Source: Parendozoicomonas haliclonae
GTDB taxonomy: Bacteria > Pseudomonadota > Gammaproteobacteria > Pseudomonadales > Endozoicomonadaceae
Assembly: GCF_900174585.1 (NCBI RefSeq)
Contig: NZ_FWPT01000002.1
Span: forward strand, 186,001 to 250,000
DNA length: 64,000 nucleotides
Direction of reading: 5' to 3'
Part shown: in pieces, positions 6,679 through 16,055 of the stretch
Numbering within the stretch: position 1 is the first letter of the stretch
Layout: each line of letters begins with the position of its first letter
Translations under genes and position numbers: made by a program
The notes under the pieces: generated by a model
What the model saw: the letters and a program-made list of their open reading frames with translations, nothing else
Told to the model about the DNA's origin: nothing
Databases searched by the model: none

Positions 6679-9624
6679 GGCCTGCGGCTTTTCTTTGAAC
6701 TCGACTTTTAATCGTTCCACTGCAGCCTGCCACCATGTGGCAGGCTTTTCATTCATAGCCGCTTCCAGAGCTTCCGGAGTCAGGGCGGCTTTGAGCCCAT
6801 CCTCATACTCTTTCCGCAACATCAGTATCGCTGCCGTACGATCAGTGTGTGAGATACGCTGCTTATCATAGAATGCGGTTCTGTCCTTTAACTTCTGCTT
6901 GTAAGCCGCTTCCAGCTCCTTGGTAATCTCATTGCGCAGCCCTTTCTCGATCGCCAGAGCCCGATAGTGCAGCTTCTCCTCATCCTGACGACCATCCGCA
7001 ACCAGAATCACACCATCAGAACCCAGCATTTTTTCATGCTTCTGATACTGGGCCGCGGCCAGGCTATAGAGGCGATGCCGGCGGAATACATCCAATCCCT
7101 GCTCATCCGGCACCGGCTCGTTAGGTACCTTGGGAAAGTTGATAGTGGCATAGGTTTTATCATCCCCGGCATGGGTCAGTGCCACCATTAACGGCTTCTT
7201 CACTTCCCGCCCCATCGTGGCCACATGTTCAAATATTTTATGTTCCAATGACTGCGCCGCTTCCTGCTCTTTCACAAAGTCCTTAAATGCTTCGTCATCT
7301 GTGAAAGAGTCGGTATTGGAAGCTGGCTTGTAGGTACGAATATCAGCACACCAGATCAGGTTATCCGCTTTTCTCAAAGCCTTAAGCAGGCGGCCATGCT
7401 TCATATCAACAATATCTTCCGCCTGATCACCGGTATCCCCCACCAGAATCTCGACAAACTCCACGGGCTCATCAATACCCTCTACAGCGGTGGGCTCGTA
7501 CTTCCGACGGATAAAGTCCGGAGCATTGGGGTCAGCTGCAGCTCCCTTTCTGGCCGGAAGAGTTCCGGCCAGCTGTTTCATAAAGGCGCGGTTCCCTTCC
7601 CGATCCCGGCCCATAACAACTATTCGTCTTGTTTTGTGCGCCCCTGAGACAACAAGCTCCGGACTGGCTTCCGGCTGTGAAACAACACTGGTTGTCGCGG
7701 ACTCTGAAGTTTTGTCTGAATCGTCAGGTTCACTGCTGTCATCATCACCACTGCTTCCGGGGGCCTCATTGTCCACAGAAACCTTCTTTGCGGAGGAGTG
7801 TTTTGAAGCAGCCTCCCTATGATCCGATGACTGCCGCGATTGGGAACTTTCACTGACAGAATCAATCTCAGAAGCCCCATCACGGCTGACCATGACAGAT
7901 TGAGCCTTCGTCGAGGACAATGTGGCGGCACTGGACTGTACGGATCCACTCGACGGTTCCCCATCGGATGAATGTGAAGACGATGTCAGGCTTTCATTGC
8001 TTTGTTTAGCGCTGGGTTCAGAGCTGGCCGAAGATTCTTCCGCGTCAGACGAAGCAGCACCACCGCTATCAAAATTGGCCTGCATTAATTGCCGGCGCAT
8101 CCTCTTCAGATCCTTCGGACTGCACTTATCTTTGGACTCGGGATGCTCTTGCATCCGACTGGCCAGCCGACGTGTTCCCCATTCAAAGGCTGACCGATAG
8201 GCGGTCGAGCGTAACACCCCGGCACCCAACTTCCATAAACCTCTGGCAGGAACCGGAGTGCGATAACCGTTCAAAGACTTCAGCGCACGCCGGGTAATAT
8301 CATCAAAGAGAGTGCTGGTATCCAGATAGAGGTCTGGCAACTCAAAGCTTTGATGGTAGTGAGAGTCCACAACCACACCGCCAGACTCACCGGACGAAAC
8401 GGCAAACAACATATCTCCGGCAGAAATCGGATCATCTCCGGAAATATATACTGGCAGCACACGACTACCGGTCAGAGCAGCAACCACCTCTGCAAGAATA
8501 TCCACATGCAAAGGGTTAATAACCTGTCGGCCAGACGAATCAATCTGCTTCTTTTGTAACAGCGTGGTCCACCATATAGAACGGGAACCTACACCGTAAT
8601 GCCCGGGAATATTATAGAGCCGGCTGCTGCGCCCGCCTTTCCAGTACCGGGCCCAGAGTTTGAGCTGGCCGTTATCCATATCCGGATAGATATGAACCCG
8701 CTCCACGCCCTCTTCACGAGCCCAGCGCCTCAGGTTCAACAGCTCTTCTTCCAAATCATTGCTGGCCACCGGGGTATGCAGACGCCAGGGAAATTCGAGT
8801 GATAACCAGGGCTGTCCGGTATCCGGCGAGTAGTTGTGATCCGGGATGTGGTAATACAGCGTTACGGCTTCACACAAATTGCTGTTAAGGCAGGTAAACT
8901 TGCGCACACCGCTGATACCCGGCTGCAGCTGGCGAGAAATATCCGGCCAGGTTTCTTTCAACAGCCAGGCATGGGAAAAGACATAACGCATCAGATAGGC
9001 AGGCACTGTTCCCATCCGTTCCTGTCCGGCCCAGGCCACCACACTCAAGGCTGAACGTAAGGCAAGGTCTTCCCAACTTTGGCTGGTGAGAGCATCAACC
9101 CCAAGATCGGAGGCCAACAATCCGTAATTTTGCAGAAACGGGCCGGCTTTATTATTCAGCAAAGACTGTAAGGTAGTGCGGCCATAGGCAGAAAGCGCCA
9201 TCATCGAGAGCGCTGCCCCACCGGCCAGAGCTTCCTGTTTTAGCTGGTCTGCAGCCCAGACACCCCAGCCATAGGCTGAATCACGGAAAGACAGTTGTTT
9301 GTCTGCTGGCAGGCTGGAGATAAAGTTTCTACGAACGCTATCCACATCCCGAATCTGAAGATCCTGATAGATCTGTTCCAGCTGCACGACCGGAGGAGCC
9401 GATACATCCGGCGTATCTGTAAGCAGGTCATCTTCAGAAGGTTGAGGCAACGCTTCATCCAGAGCTTGATGAAGCTGCTCATCACTCAGCTCTATCATCG
9501 CCTCCGATGAAGGCTGGTCAGCCATCACCGGAGCACAAACAATAGCTGCGGCCAATAGCCACAACGGGAGCAATACTCTCCCCGGATATTCCCCCCGGAA
9601 TACTTTCGACAATCTGATCCGCAC
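6667..9624 (-). CDS. Large secreted protein with serine-rich linker and degenerate GTPase-like C-terminal domain
   Basis: I do not recognise the family. GTG 9624 is chosen because TGGAG lies 7 bases upstream; a TTG at 9651 would add nine residues, and no ATG precedes the mature region. The 985-residue product starts with a signal peptide (hydrophobic core LLPLWLLAAAIVCAPVMA, cleavage before DQP). The N-terminal half (about 30-510) is a mixed globular region without known motifs. Residues about 519-660 are low-complexity Ser/Asp/Glu. The C-terminal part has features that parallel a P-loop GTPase: RIVVMGRDREGNRAF at the P-loop position (no GK[ST]), VGDTGDQAEDIV at the G3 position, and LMVALTHAGDD at the NKxD-like G4 position, followed by a long charged helical tail. 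The key Lys is missing, so nucleotide binding is doubtful. Exported effector or surface protein is inference. Confidence 0.75.
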   Translation of the reverse strand: MRIRLSKVFRGEYPGRVLLPLWLLAAAIVCAPVMADQPSSEAMIELSDEQLHQALDEALPQPSEDDLLTDTPDVSAPPVVQLEQIYQDLQIRDVDSVRRNFISSLPADKQLSFRDSAYGWGVWAADQLKQEALAGGAALSMMALSAYGRTTLQSLLNNKAGPFLQNYGLLASDLGVDALTSQSWEDLALRSALSVVAWAGQERMGTVPAYLMRYVFSHAWLLKETWPDISRQLQPGISGVRKFTCLNSNLCEAVTLYYHIPDHNYSPDTGQPWLSLEFPWRLHTPVASNDLEEELLNLRRWAREEGVERVHIYPDMDNGQLKLWARYWKGGRSSRLYNIPGHYGVGSRSIWWTTLLQKKQIDSSGRQVINPLHVDILAEVVAALTGSRVLPVYISGDDPISAGDMLFAVSSGESGGVVVDSHYHQSFELPDLYLDTSTLFDDITRRALKSLNGYRTPVPARGLWKLGAGVLRSTAYRSAFEWGTRRLASRMQEHPESKDKCSPKDLKRMRRQLMQANFDSGGAASSDAEESSASSEPSAKQSNESLTSSSHSSDGEPSSGSVQSSAATLSSTKAQSVMVSRDGASEIDSVSESSQSRQSSDHREAASKHSSAKKVSVDNEAPGSSGDDDSSEPDDSDKTSESATTSVVSQPEASPELVVSGAHKTRRIVVMGRDREGNRAFMKQLAGTLPARKGAAADPNAPDFIRRKYEPTAVEGIDEPVEFVEILVGDTGDQAEDIVDMKHGRLLKALRKADNLIWCADIRTYKPASNTDSFTDDEAFKDFVKEQEAAQSLEHKIFEHVATMGREVKKPLMVALTHAGDDKTYATINFPKVPNEPVPDEQGLDVFRRHRLYSLAAAQYQKHEKMLGSDGVILVADGRQDEEKLHYRALAIEKGLRNEITKELEAAYKQKLKDRTAFYDKQRISHTDRTAAILMLRKEYEDGLKAALTPEALEAAMNEKPATWWQAAVERLKVEFKEKPQAETE

Positions 9625-9830
9625 TGCAAGGCTCCATACGGTGCAAGGCAATCCCCGGTGTACGGAAAGCGAAATCAGCTGTTTAAAGCCTTCGCCCTGC
9701 CCGCCCCTCTTGCCTGTCCATTACCTGAGTAACAGAAAGCAGCCTCCTTGGTGAGACTGCCCTCAGGTTTATTCAGTTATGGCTGTTGCTGTTGTAGTGC
9801 GAAATAAAGTAGTCAAACAAATGCGAAACG

Positions 9831-11018
9831 TCAGGAAATCCCACCCAGCATGCCCGTGGCAATGCCAATCTGGGAGCCGGCAATCAGAATACCGCCCACG
9901 ACCACAATGATCAGGGATGGAGAAAAACGCTTCTCAGTGCGTACCTTCCAGACCATGGCAGCCGGAAGGAAAGCAGCTAGAAATACCAGAGCCAGAGCTG
10001 CATAGCCCAATGCGGCGACAAAGCTGCCCGGGGCCAGAATCGCGATAGCCAGCGGTGGCAGGAAGGTTACAGAGATAGCAGGAGCCCGGCCTTTGATCTG
10101 ACGGCCTTCACAGGCTTCCAGCAGGTAGTCGTACAGACCCAGTGCCACACCCAGGAAGGAAGTCACCAGTGCCAATGCCGCGAAACCGGCCACAGCAGTA
10201 GAGATCCAGCCAATACCAGTGTGAGCCGCCAGGCCACCCACCATACCCGCAACCGGGTCACCAGCGGAGACGGCCGTCATGCCTTCACTGCCCAGCACAC
10301 CATTCACTATCAGCTGCCAGAACAGGTACAGAACCACAGGAAGCAGACTGCCCATGATTACCGCACGGCGCACACTGGTGTGACAGCTGTCCATGTAACG
10401 GCCAATAGAAGGGACAACCACGTGGAAGCCAAAGGAGGTGTACAGCACCGGCAGAGTTGCCAGAATGACACCGGCCGTCAGATCAGCAGGTTCAAATTCC
10501 AGGTGAGCCGGTTCAACGGATGGGCTCAGCACTGCCAGTACCACGGCCAAAGCCACCAGCATCAAAGGGAACAGAATACGGTTGATGCCATCCACACGGC
10601 GGGTACCGGCACTGACAATAAAGGCGGTAATCGCGGTCACAATCAAAGCCGCTACTGTGCTGTGCAGCTGCACATCAAACAGCACCCGGGCTGCCAGTTG
10701 CAGCTGCGAGCTGCAGCCGCTGATGTAGGCCGCACAAAGAGCGTAGTAGAGGAACATACTGGAACCGGCAGAGACAAACTGTCCCTTACGACCAAGCAAG
10801 GTTCCGGCCATACCATGCAGGCTGGTATCTTCAGGGCAGGCGTTAGCTGCCTCAGCCATTAACAGGCCACCGGCAGCCGATACGGCCCAAACCAGCAGCA
10901 TCAGCATAACGGACATGCCCAGACCAACGGATGTCGTAATCAGTGGCAAAGCCAGCATACCGGCACCAATCGTTGTGCCAGCTACAATCAGGGTACTTCC
11001 CAACAAGCGATTTTTCAT
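9831..11018 (-). CDS. Aromatic amino acid permease, TyrP/Mtr type (HAAAP family)
   Basis: This inner-membrane proton-coupled symporter is likely for tyrosine or tryptophan. The 395-residue length is close to E. coli TyrP (about 403). The N-terminal signature MKNRLLGSTLIVAGTTIGAGMLALPL is characteristic of the family, and about eleven hydrophobic segments follow. The start is taken at ATG 11018, where the family N-terminus begins; the frame extends to 11084, but those residues are not family-like. Specificity between Tyr and Trp cannot be decided from sequence alone. It appears to be a single-gene unit; an inverted repeat CTGTCG-T-CGACAG lies at 11062-11074, upstream of the start, and could be an operator. 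Confidence 0.92.
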   Translation of the reverse strand: MKNRLLGSTLIVAGTTIGAGMLALPLITTSVGLGMSVMLMLLVWAVSAAGGLLMAEAANACPEDTSLHGMAGTLLGRKGQFVSAGSSMFLYYALCAAYISGCSSQLQLAARVLFDVQLHSTVAALIVTAITAFIVSAGTRRVDGINRILFPLMLVALAVVLAVLSPSVEPAHLEFEPADLTAGVILATLPVLYTSFGFHVVVPSIGRYMDSCHTSVRRAVIMGSLLPVVLYLFWQLIVNGVLGSEGMTAVSAGDPVAGMVGGLAAHTGIGWISTAVAGFAALALVTSFLGVALGLYDYLLEACEGRQIKGRAPAISVTFLPPLAIAILAPGSFVAALGYAALALVFLAAFLPAAMVWKVRTEKRFSPSLIIVVVGGILIAGSQIGIATGMLGGIS

Positions 11019-11614
11019 AATGTCCCAGCAATCATTGTTATAAGTCGAAAGTAATAAACAGCTGTCGTCGACAGGCGCTATCAAGGCTGGGATTAAGGGG
11101 GATATATGGAGAGAAACTTTCAGTGCTTTTTCAGCTGTGTGCCATCCAAACCCTTATCCTCGAACCCGGGATAAGCGCCAGTGGCAAAGCTGCGTTAAGG
11201 TTTTATCAGCTAGCCACCGGCGGCGGTAAACTGATAGTAATAAGACACTGAAATGGTCATGCTCTAATCGTTCTGTAAAGGGAAATCTAAAGTCGTATTT
11301 ATAAAATACAGATACTCAAACGACACCGCACTAGGTATAAACCGAAGTGCAAAGCTATAAGCTGAAATCTTATTATTACCGTTTTTTCCACAACTTCTGT
11401 GGATAAGTCTGTTGGTTGTTCTGTTAAATTTTCAAATTTTGTAGAACCACCATGGGATGGCGCAAACTGTCTATTTTTTAACCAGCCACATTTCTTAATC
11501 CCTGCACTCTTATAACGACAATGTCAGCCCGTCTGTCATGTCGGTATCGTCTCGGAACTCTCTTCCTGCCACCACACACTAACCTCCATCACCCCTCTTT
11601 CTATTGGCAGGATC
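11019..11614. other. Intergenic region between divergent permease and J-domain genes
   Basis: No gene is visible in this stretch of about 600 bases, which is A+T-rich in places and should hold both divergent promoters. It contains the dyad CTGTCG-T-CGACAG (11062-11074) near the permease start. It also has a small hairpin TCCACA-ACTTC-TGTGGA, whose right arm continues as TGTGGATAA (11398-11406), a perfect DnaA-box sequence on the minus strand. I could not fix a convincing -35/-10 pair. Confidence 0.5.
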
Positions 11615-13114
11615 ATGGCGACACACTACGAATTGCGCTGCCGCGGCACGAGTGAACGCGATGTGCATACCAACCCTGCCAGGGGCGAAAGTCTCGGGTC
11701 TGTTATCCCTTCATCCAAAAACTTTTCAGGTCGTAAAACCACCAAAGGAAAAGGGCGGATGATGTACACACCGGATTCAAGTGAAGGTTCCAGCTTCCAG
11801 TCTGAACAGAGCCTCTCTGGCATGAGGGTTACTCGTTCACTGCACGCCTGCCTTTGCCAAAGCCTCTCCCTCCCCCCTTTGCCCATGAACCGGGCACAGG
11901 TCGATCTCTACCATCGTTTTACCCTGGAGCTGGCAAGCACAGATCCGGAGATTTATCAGGCTTTAGAATCAGCCACACTGGATAACCGGTTTCCCATGTA
12001 CCGCTCACCCAGTCCGCAATATTGCCCGCTTAGTATGCCTCTGGAAGACGCCAAACTGCTGGCAAACAGCAAACTCGGCATGCTGGATGCTTTTGTCAGT
12101 GAATGGAAAGCGAAAACCCAACAACTGAAGCGAGATACCAATCAGCACATCAGTGCACTGGCCAAACAATATGCCTACATCCTCGTGCAGAACGTCAAAC
12201 TGTTTAATCAGGAATACCCCGATAAAAATATCCCTGAGCCCTCTGGCTATAACTATGACTCCTTGCAGGAAAGCGATCCCTCAGATGAGGACGAATGTTG
12301 CAATGCCCGATCAGGTCGCCGTATAGGAAAGCGAAGACGATTAAGACACAGAGGGTCTGTAAAGCACCATCGCAGAAACAACGATACAGAAGAAACCTCA
12401 GCTGCAACCTCCAAAGCGGTGCAGACTTACTCAGGTCCTAAAGATTCCGGCAAAGACAGCCATAAACGTTTATCCGATGCAGCACTGGAAGCCTTCCTTG
12501 ATCTGTTTGAGATGCAGACGGATCTGTGGATTAGCTATATCTCAGGAATGGGCGAGCTGGATCGCAAAAAATCATGGCCTGGCCGCGAGGCTGAAGCTAT
12601 CTCGACAACTTACCACCAGCTCCCCAAGACATACGAAGTCAGCCCTGATGATGCAGACGAGCTGAGGGAAACCCGTTCGATTCTGCACGAGTTACACGCT
12701 CAGCTCTGTGACCCGGAATGGATTGAGAGGGTGAATGAGATCCAGAGCAGCTGGTCTAATGCTTATCAGGCAAGTACTGATAAAGTGATGGAGATAATAG
12801 GCTCACTCTCCCGGGATCTTAAGGAGATGGGGGAAAGAATGTTCCGCTCAACAACATTTGGGTACTTCTCATCATCAGTGCCGTATAGCCAGGCAGAAAT
12901 CACCATGGCCTATCGTGATCTTGAACTGCCCCAGGATGCCAGTCTTCAAGAGATCAACAGGCAGTACCGCAAGCTGGCCCGCCAGTATCATCCTGATAAG
13001 GTTTATATCCATCACGATGACCAGAACTACCAGCCGACTCAGGCAGACCGAGACAGATGGGATCGCATTCTCTCCGCCTTTACCAAGCTTTCTGCACATA
13101 AAAAAGCATCCTGA
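11615..13114 (+). CDS. J-domain protein with basic, NLS-like patch
   Basis: The 499-residue protein ends in a J domain (about residues 430-495: YRDLELPQDASLQEINRQYR, then KLARQYHPDKV with the invariant HPD at about 459-461, then a final helix). J domains stimulate Hsp70 ATPases. The N-terminal 400 residues match no DnaJ, CbpA or DjlA architecture I know: there is no G/F linker, zinc centre or membrane anchor. It begins with a disordered Ser/Lys-rich stretch. A helical domain follows at about 85-215, then an acidic stretch (SDEDECC) and a dense basic cluster (RSGRRIGKRRRLRHRG, about 232-250), then a second helical domain (about 275-425). The basic cluster resembles a nuclear localisation signal, which would fit a host-directed effector, but it could also bind nucleic acid. 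ATG 11615 is preceded by CAGGATC. No signal peptide is present. Confidence 0.8.
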   Translation: MATHYELRCRGTSERDVHTNPARGESLGSVIPSSKNFSGRKTTKGKGRMMYTPDSSEGSSFQSEQSLSGMRVTRSLHACLCQSLSLPPLPMNRAQVDLYHRFTLELASTDPEIYQALESATLDNRFPMYRSPSPQYCPLSMPLEDAKLLANSKLGMLDAFVSEWKAKTQQLKRDTNQHISALAKQYAYILVQNVKLFNQEYPDKNIPEPSGYNYDSLQESDPSDEDECCNARSGRRIGKRRRLRHRGSVKHHRRNNDTEETSAATSKAVQTYSGPKDSGKDSHKRLSDAALEAFLDLFEMQTDLWISYISGMGELDRKKSWPGREAEAISTTYHQLPKTYEVSPDDADELRETRSILHELHAQLCDPEWIERVNEIQSSWSNAYQASTDKVMEIIGSLSRDLKEMGERMFRSTTFGYFSSSVPYSQAEITMAYRDLELPQDASLQEINRQYRKLARQYHPDKVYIHHDDQNYQPTQADRDRWDRILSAFTKLSAHKKAS

Positions 13115-13180
13115 TTACCCGCCGGCCTGACGGGTATCGACTAGGCTGTCTCCTCCATTCCCACAACACCTGCCTGAAAT

Positions 13181-14743
13181 ATGAAAGCATCGACTGTTTT
13201 TTGCCGTACCCCTCTGGCTGCATCTGCTCTCTGTCTCAGTCTTACCCTGTTTGCATCCACAGACATTATTGCCAATACACCGCCACCCGCCCAAGCCTGT
13301 GAAAAAGGCCAGGTCTTTTACGACAGTGTTCCCAAACAACATAACTCCTACTTCCGCAATATGCTCGATTGGCTGGAAAACACTACGCTCGATAAACAAC
13401 AGCAGGCGGATATAGACAACTTCTGGCAGGAGCTGGTCACCCGGGAGGAAAAACTGCGCAATTTTATCGACAATGCTGACTCGGTAGACAGCCCTGAGCT
13501 GGATGAACATGCCCAGTCACTCTTTGTTCTGAATCATATTCTTCCGGACATCAGTGCTGGTCTGAAACACAAACTCAATATGCCCTGCACCTCGATTCTG
13601 AAGAGTGAATACCAGAAAGTGATGGGGACACATCACGAAACTCTGGAGCAAAAGCTGAAAGACTTCTCATTCCACGATCTACCGATCAGCGGTTTTCTGG
13701 ATCAGGAAGGTAATCTGTACAACCCAGCCAAATACTCCCAGCTGGATCCTGGCTGGAGTACGGCTCTCGCCTATTACATCGGTTATAAAACAGGGTTTAT
13801 CCAGAAGGCACCGATGAATCAGCCAGCCTATCTGGATCTCAGTGATAGAACGGATATCTCCATTTTAGTGGTTGGCGACTGGGGCACGGGGTACTGGACC
13901 GATGGAACCGACCCAAGCCCGGCCCAGATGGTTATGAACGCCATGCAGCAGCATCAGGCGACCATAGCCATACATCTGGGGGATGAGTATTACGCAGGAA
14001 CACGCTACACCATGGATGGTCATCCGGGCGAAGAGGCCTTTAATTTCACTTCACTGTGGGATCCCGGCACCGAATACTCTTTCGCTTTGGGTTCAAACCA
14101 TGGCATGTACGACGGTGAGAACGGATTGCGTTACCTGACACTGGAATCGCCAAAGTTTGCCGCCCAGAACAAAAGCACAACCTTCGCCATTGAGCTGTCC
14201 GACTGGATTATTGTTGGTCTGGATACCGCTCGAAACGATCCAAGCACACTCTTCCAGGATGGTGCACTTGATCCTGTGCAGGGAAAGTTTCTGAAGAAGA
14301 TGGGAGAAAAGGGCAAAAAGCTGTTACTGCTGACCCACCATACCGCTATAAGCCTTGATGGCAAGAAACAGAATGACCCGCTTTGGAGCCAGGTGAACAA
14401 GTATCTGGGACGCCAGCCGGATTACTGGATCTGGGGACATATCCATCAGGGCATTGTCTATTCACCGTCGTCTGCTGCCGGAAAGATGGTTGGTCGCTGC
14501 TGGGGACATGGCGCTATTCCGGTTGGAACGGCTAAAGAGCTGCTCCAGAAAGACGGTAGCTGCATTCCGGAGATTTCTTACTATAGTCATACTCCTTACC
14601 CCAATCCAGATCGGGAGCAGAAACTGCGTATCCGTAACGGTTATGGTTTGTTGAACTTCTCCGGGGATCAAGTAAATGAGCAGCTGTATGATCAATACGG
14701 CAACCTGCAATGGGAAGATGCTCTGAACTTCTCGGACGAGTAA
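13181..14743 (+). CDS. Secreted calcineurin-like metallophosphoesterase
   Basis: This is an exported phosphatase of the purple-acid-phosphatase/metallophosphoesterase superfamily with 520 residues. The signal peptide runs to about residue 32 (core AASALCLSLTLFAS, cleavage near IIAN). An N-terminal helical domain (about 40-220) precedes the catalytic domain. The metal-binding motif series is intact in order: VVGDWGTG (about 229-236), HLGDEYYAG (about 266), GSNHGMY (about 305), LLTHHT (about 384) and WGHIHQG (about 418). The GDWG and GD-x-x-Y forms are closer to purple acid phosphatases than to Ser/Thr phosphatases. Two acidic or His ligands per metal can be placed, so it is probably active. 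The physiological substrate is unknown; extracellular phosphate scavenging is plausible. The gene stands 66 bases after the J-domain gene and ends 7 bases before a MITE. Confidence 0.85.
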   Translation: MKASTVFCRTPLAASALCLSLTLFASTDIIANTPPPAQACEKGQVFYDSVPKQHNSYFRNMLDWLENTTLDKQQQADIDNFWQELVTREEKLRNFIDNADSVDSPELDEHAQSLFVLNHILPDISAGLKHKLNMPCTSILKSEYQKVMGTHHETLEQKLKDFSFHDLPISGFLDQEGNLYNPAKYSQLDPGWSTALAYYIGYKTGFIQKAPMNQPAYLDLSDRTDISILVVGDWGTGYWTDGTDPSPAQMVMNAMQQHQATIAIHLGDEYYAGTRYTMDGHPGEEAFNFTSLWDPGTEYSFALGSNHGMYDGENGLRYLTLESPKFAAQNKSTTFAIELSDWIIVGLDTARNDPSTLFQDGALDPVQGKFLKKMGEKGKKLLLLTHHTAISLDGKKQNDPLWSQVNKYLGRQPDYWIWGHIHQGIVYSPSSAAGKMVGRCWGHGAIPVGTAKELLQKDGSCIPEISYYSHTPYPNPDREQKLRIRNGYGLLNFSGDQVNEQLYDQYGNLQWEDALNFSDE

Positions 14744-14750
14744 TCACACA

Positions 14751-15016
14751 AGGGCGTGTTGAGGTTTTATGATGCGGCTCAGTGGGACTGGAAGCTGTTC
14801 ATCGTTAGAAAGGCTTGTGAGAATCGTAGTTGCCCTACATTAAGCAAGCCTGACGCAACGAGGGACGGCTTCCATGGCGTCGTTGCAGCGATTTGAAAGA
14901 GAACCCCATTTCTTTAAAAAAGGGGTCTTCATCGCTGCACCGGTTTGCCCCCTTGCGGGGTAGCCCTGAAAACTCTCGGGAAAGCTGAGCGCGATCATAA
15001 AACCTCAACACGCCCT
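14751..15016. mobile_element. MITE-like element, copy A (266 bp, terminal inverted repeats)
   Basis: The element begins AGGGCGTGTTGAGGTTTTAT and ends with the exact reverse complement, giving perfect 23-bp terminal inverted repeats. It contains no open reading frame of note. The interior (GATGCGGCTCAGTG..., GTAGTTGCCCTACATTAAGC, CGTCGTTGCAGCGATTTG) is shared in the same order with the copy at 18210-18475, but each copy has its own small insertions or deletions. It lies between the phosphatase and the myo-inositol oxygenase genes and ends 27 bases before the latter's start. It looks like a non-autonomous element mobilised in trans. A TA target is possible (CCC|TA at the right end), but the left flank here is AA, so that is unproven. 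Confidence 0.8.
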
Positions 15017-15043
15017 ATAACCGGGGATGCCAGACAAGATATC

Positions 15044-15916
15044 ATGGCTATTACACGACGTGATCTGCTGAGCTATTCACTGGCATCTCCACTGCTTGCC
15101 AGCGCGGCAGAAGTACTGGCTGGAACCGCTGACGAGAAAAAGGATTTTCGCGATTTCGCTAATGCCGATGACCGCGTGCAGGCGTTCTACCGGGAACACC
15201 ATCAAAAGCAGACTCATGCCTTTGCCCTGTTGAAACGCCAACATTACAGCCAGCTTAAGCAGGCTCGTGTTTCCGCATGGGAGATGATGGAACGGCTGGA
15301 CACCCTTGTAGACGACAGTGATCCGGATATAAGCCTGTCACAGTTTGAGCACTCCTATCAAACCGCAGAAGCTATCCGCAAGGCTGGTTATCCAAAATGG
15401 CTGCAACTGACTGGTTTTATCCACGATATGGGCAAGTCTTTGGTGTTCTGGGGTGAGCCCCAGTGGGCCGTTGTAGGTGACTGCTTTCCCACCGGTTTGA
15501 AATACAGTCCGACTATTGTGTACCACGAACATCTCGCCCGTAATCCTGACAGTCATACCCCCCGGTTCAATACCAATCTTGGCATCTACAAGCCAGGCAT
15601 CGGTCTGGACAGTGTTATTATGACCTGGGGGCACGATGAGTATCTTTATCAGGTTTTAAAACAACAGTCCCGCCTGCCCGAAGAAGCCCTTTTTGTTATT
15701 CGTTTCCACTCCTGTTATCCACTCCATACCGGCATGGAACCCCGCTACCTGATGCTAATGAACCAGCAGGACTGGAGAAACATGCCTTGGGTGAAAATCT
15801 TTAATCGTTATGATCTGTACAGTAAATCTGATGAGGTTCTCAGCCAGAGAGATGACCTGCGGGATTATTATCAGGCACTGACAGAGCACTATATTCCAGG
15901 AGTGCTGCGTTGGTAG
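15044..15916 (+). CDS. Myo-inositol oxygenase with Tat-like leader
   Basis: MIOX is a di-iron enzyme that uses O2 to cleave myo-inositol to D-glucuronate. The 290 residues match the size of the animal enzyme (about 285). All six iron ligands of mammalian MIOX have clear counterparts: His103 (HSYQTAEAIRK), His127-Asp128 (GFIHDMGK), His197 (WGHDEYLY), His222 (RFHSCYPLHTG) and Asp257 (FNRYDLYSK). The family signature WGEPQWAVVGDCFPTG and LVDDSDPD are also present. The start is ATG 15044; the frame extends to 14945 but that part lies in the MITE. The N-terminus MAITRRDLLSYSLASPLLASAAEVLAG has a twin-arginine motif, a hydrophobic core and an AxA-type site, so export by Tat is predicted. That is unusual, because MIOX is normally cytosolic. 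No other inositol gene is adjacent. Confidence 0.93.
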   Translation: MAITRRDLLSYSLASPLLASAAEVLAGTADEKKDFRDFANADDRVQAFYREHHQKQTHAFALLKRQHYSQLKQARVSAWEMMERLDTLVDDSDPDISLSQFEHSYQTAEAIRKAGYPKWLQLTGFIHDMGKSLVFWGEPQWAVVGDCFPTGLKYSPTIVYHEHLARNPDSHTPRFNTNLGIYKPGIGLDSVIMTWGHDEYLYQVLKQQSRLPEEALFVIRFHSCYPLHTGMEPRYLMLMNQQDWRNMPWVKIFNRYDLYSKSDEVLSQRDDLRDYYQALTEHYIPGVLRW

Positions 15917-15933
15917 AAGCCATCTTTTTTTTC

Positions 15934-15971
15934 TGGCCATAAAGGTGAACTGTCGCTATGGCCATTGTTTT
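15934..15971 (+). terminator. Probable terminator after myo-inositol oxygenase
   Basis: TGGCCATA and TATGGCCA form a perfect 8-bp stem with a 15-nt loop, followed by TTGTTTT. A separate run of eight T precedes it at 15924-15931. Confidence 0.5.
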
Positions 15972-16055
15972 CTGTGCCCAATATTTAAAATAATCGTGGC
16001 AAAACAGATGACTCGGAATTACTTTTCCCTTTCCTGATTGGTGCAAATAACAACA

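Noticed and set aside
7490-7964. Open frames on both strands opposite the serine-rich linker of the secreted protein
   Set aside because: Low-complexity Ser/Asp codons leave stop-free shadow frames; the translations show no domain, signal or ribosome-binding site.
11384-11406. Perfect DnaA-box sequence (TTATCCACA on the minus strand) with a second near-match, as a possible replication origin
   Set aside because: Only one perfect box occurs, without a box cluster, A+T-rich repeats of an unwinding element, or dnaA/parAB/gidA nearby. Chance or a local regulatory site is more likely.
14945-15043. Extension of the myo-inositol oxygenase gene to an upstream start at 14945
   Set aside because: The added codons lie mostly inside the MITE, have no family similarity, and would bury the Tat-like leader in the middle of the N-terminus.
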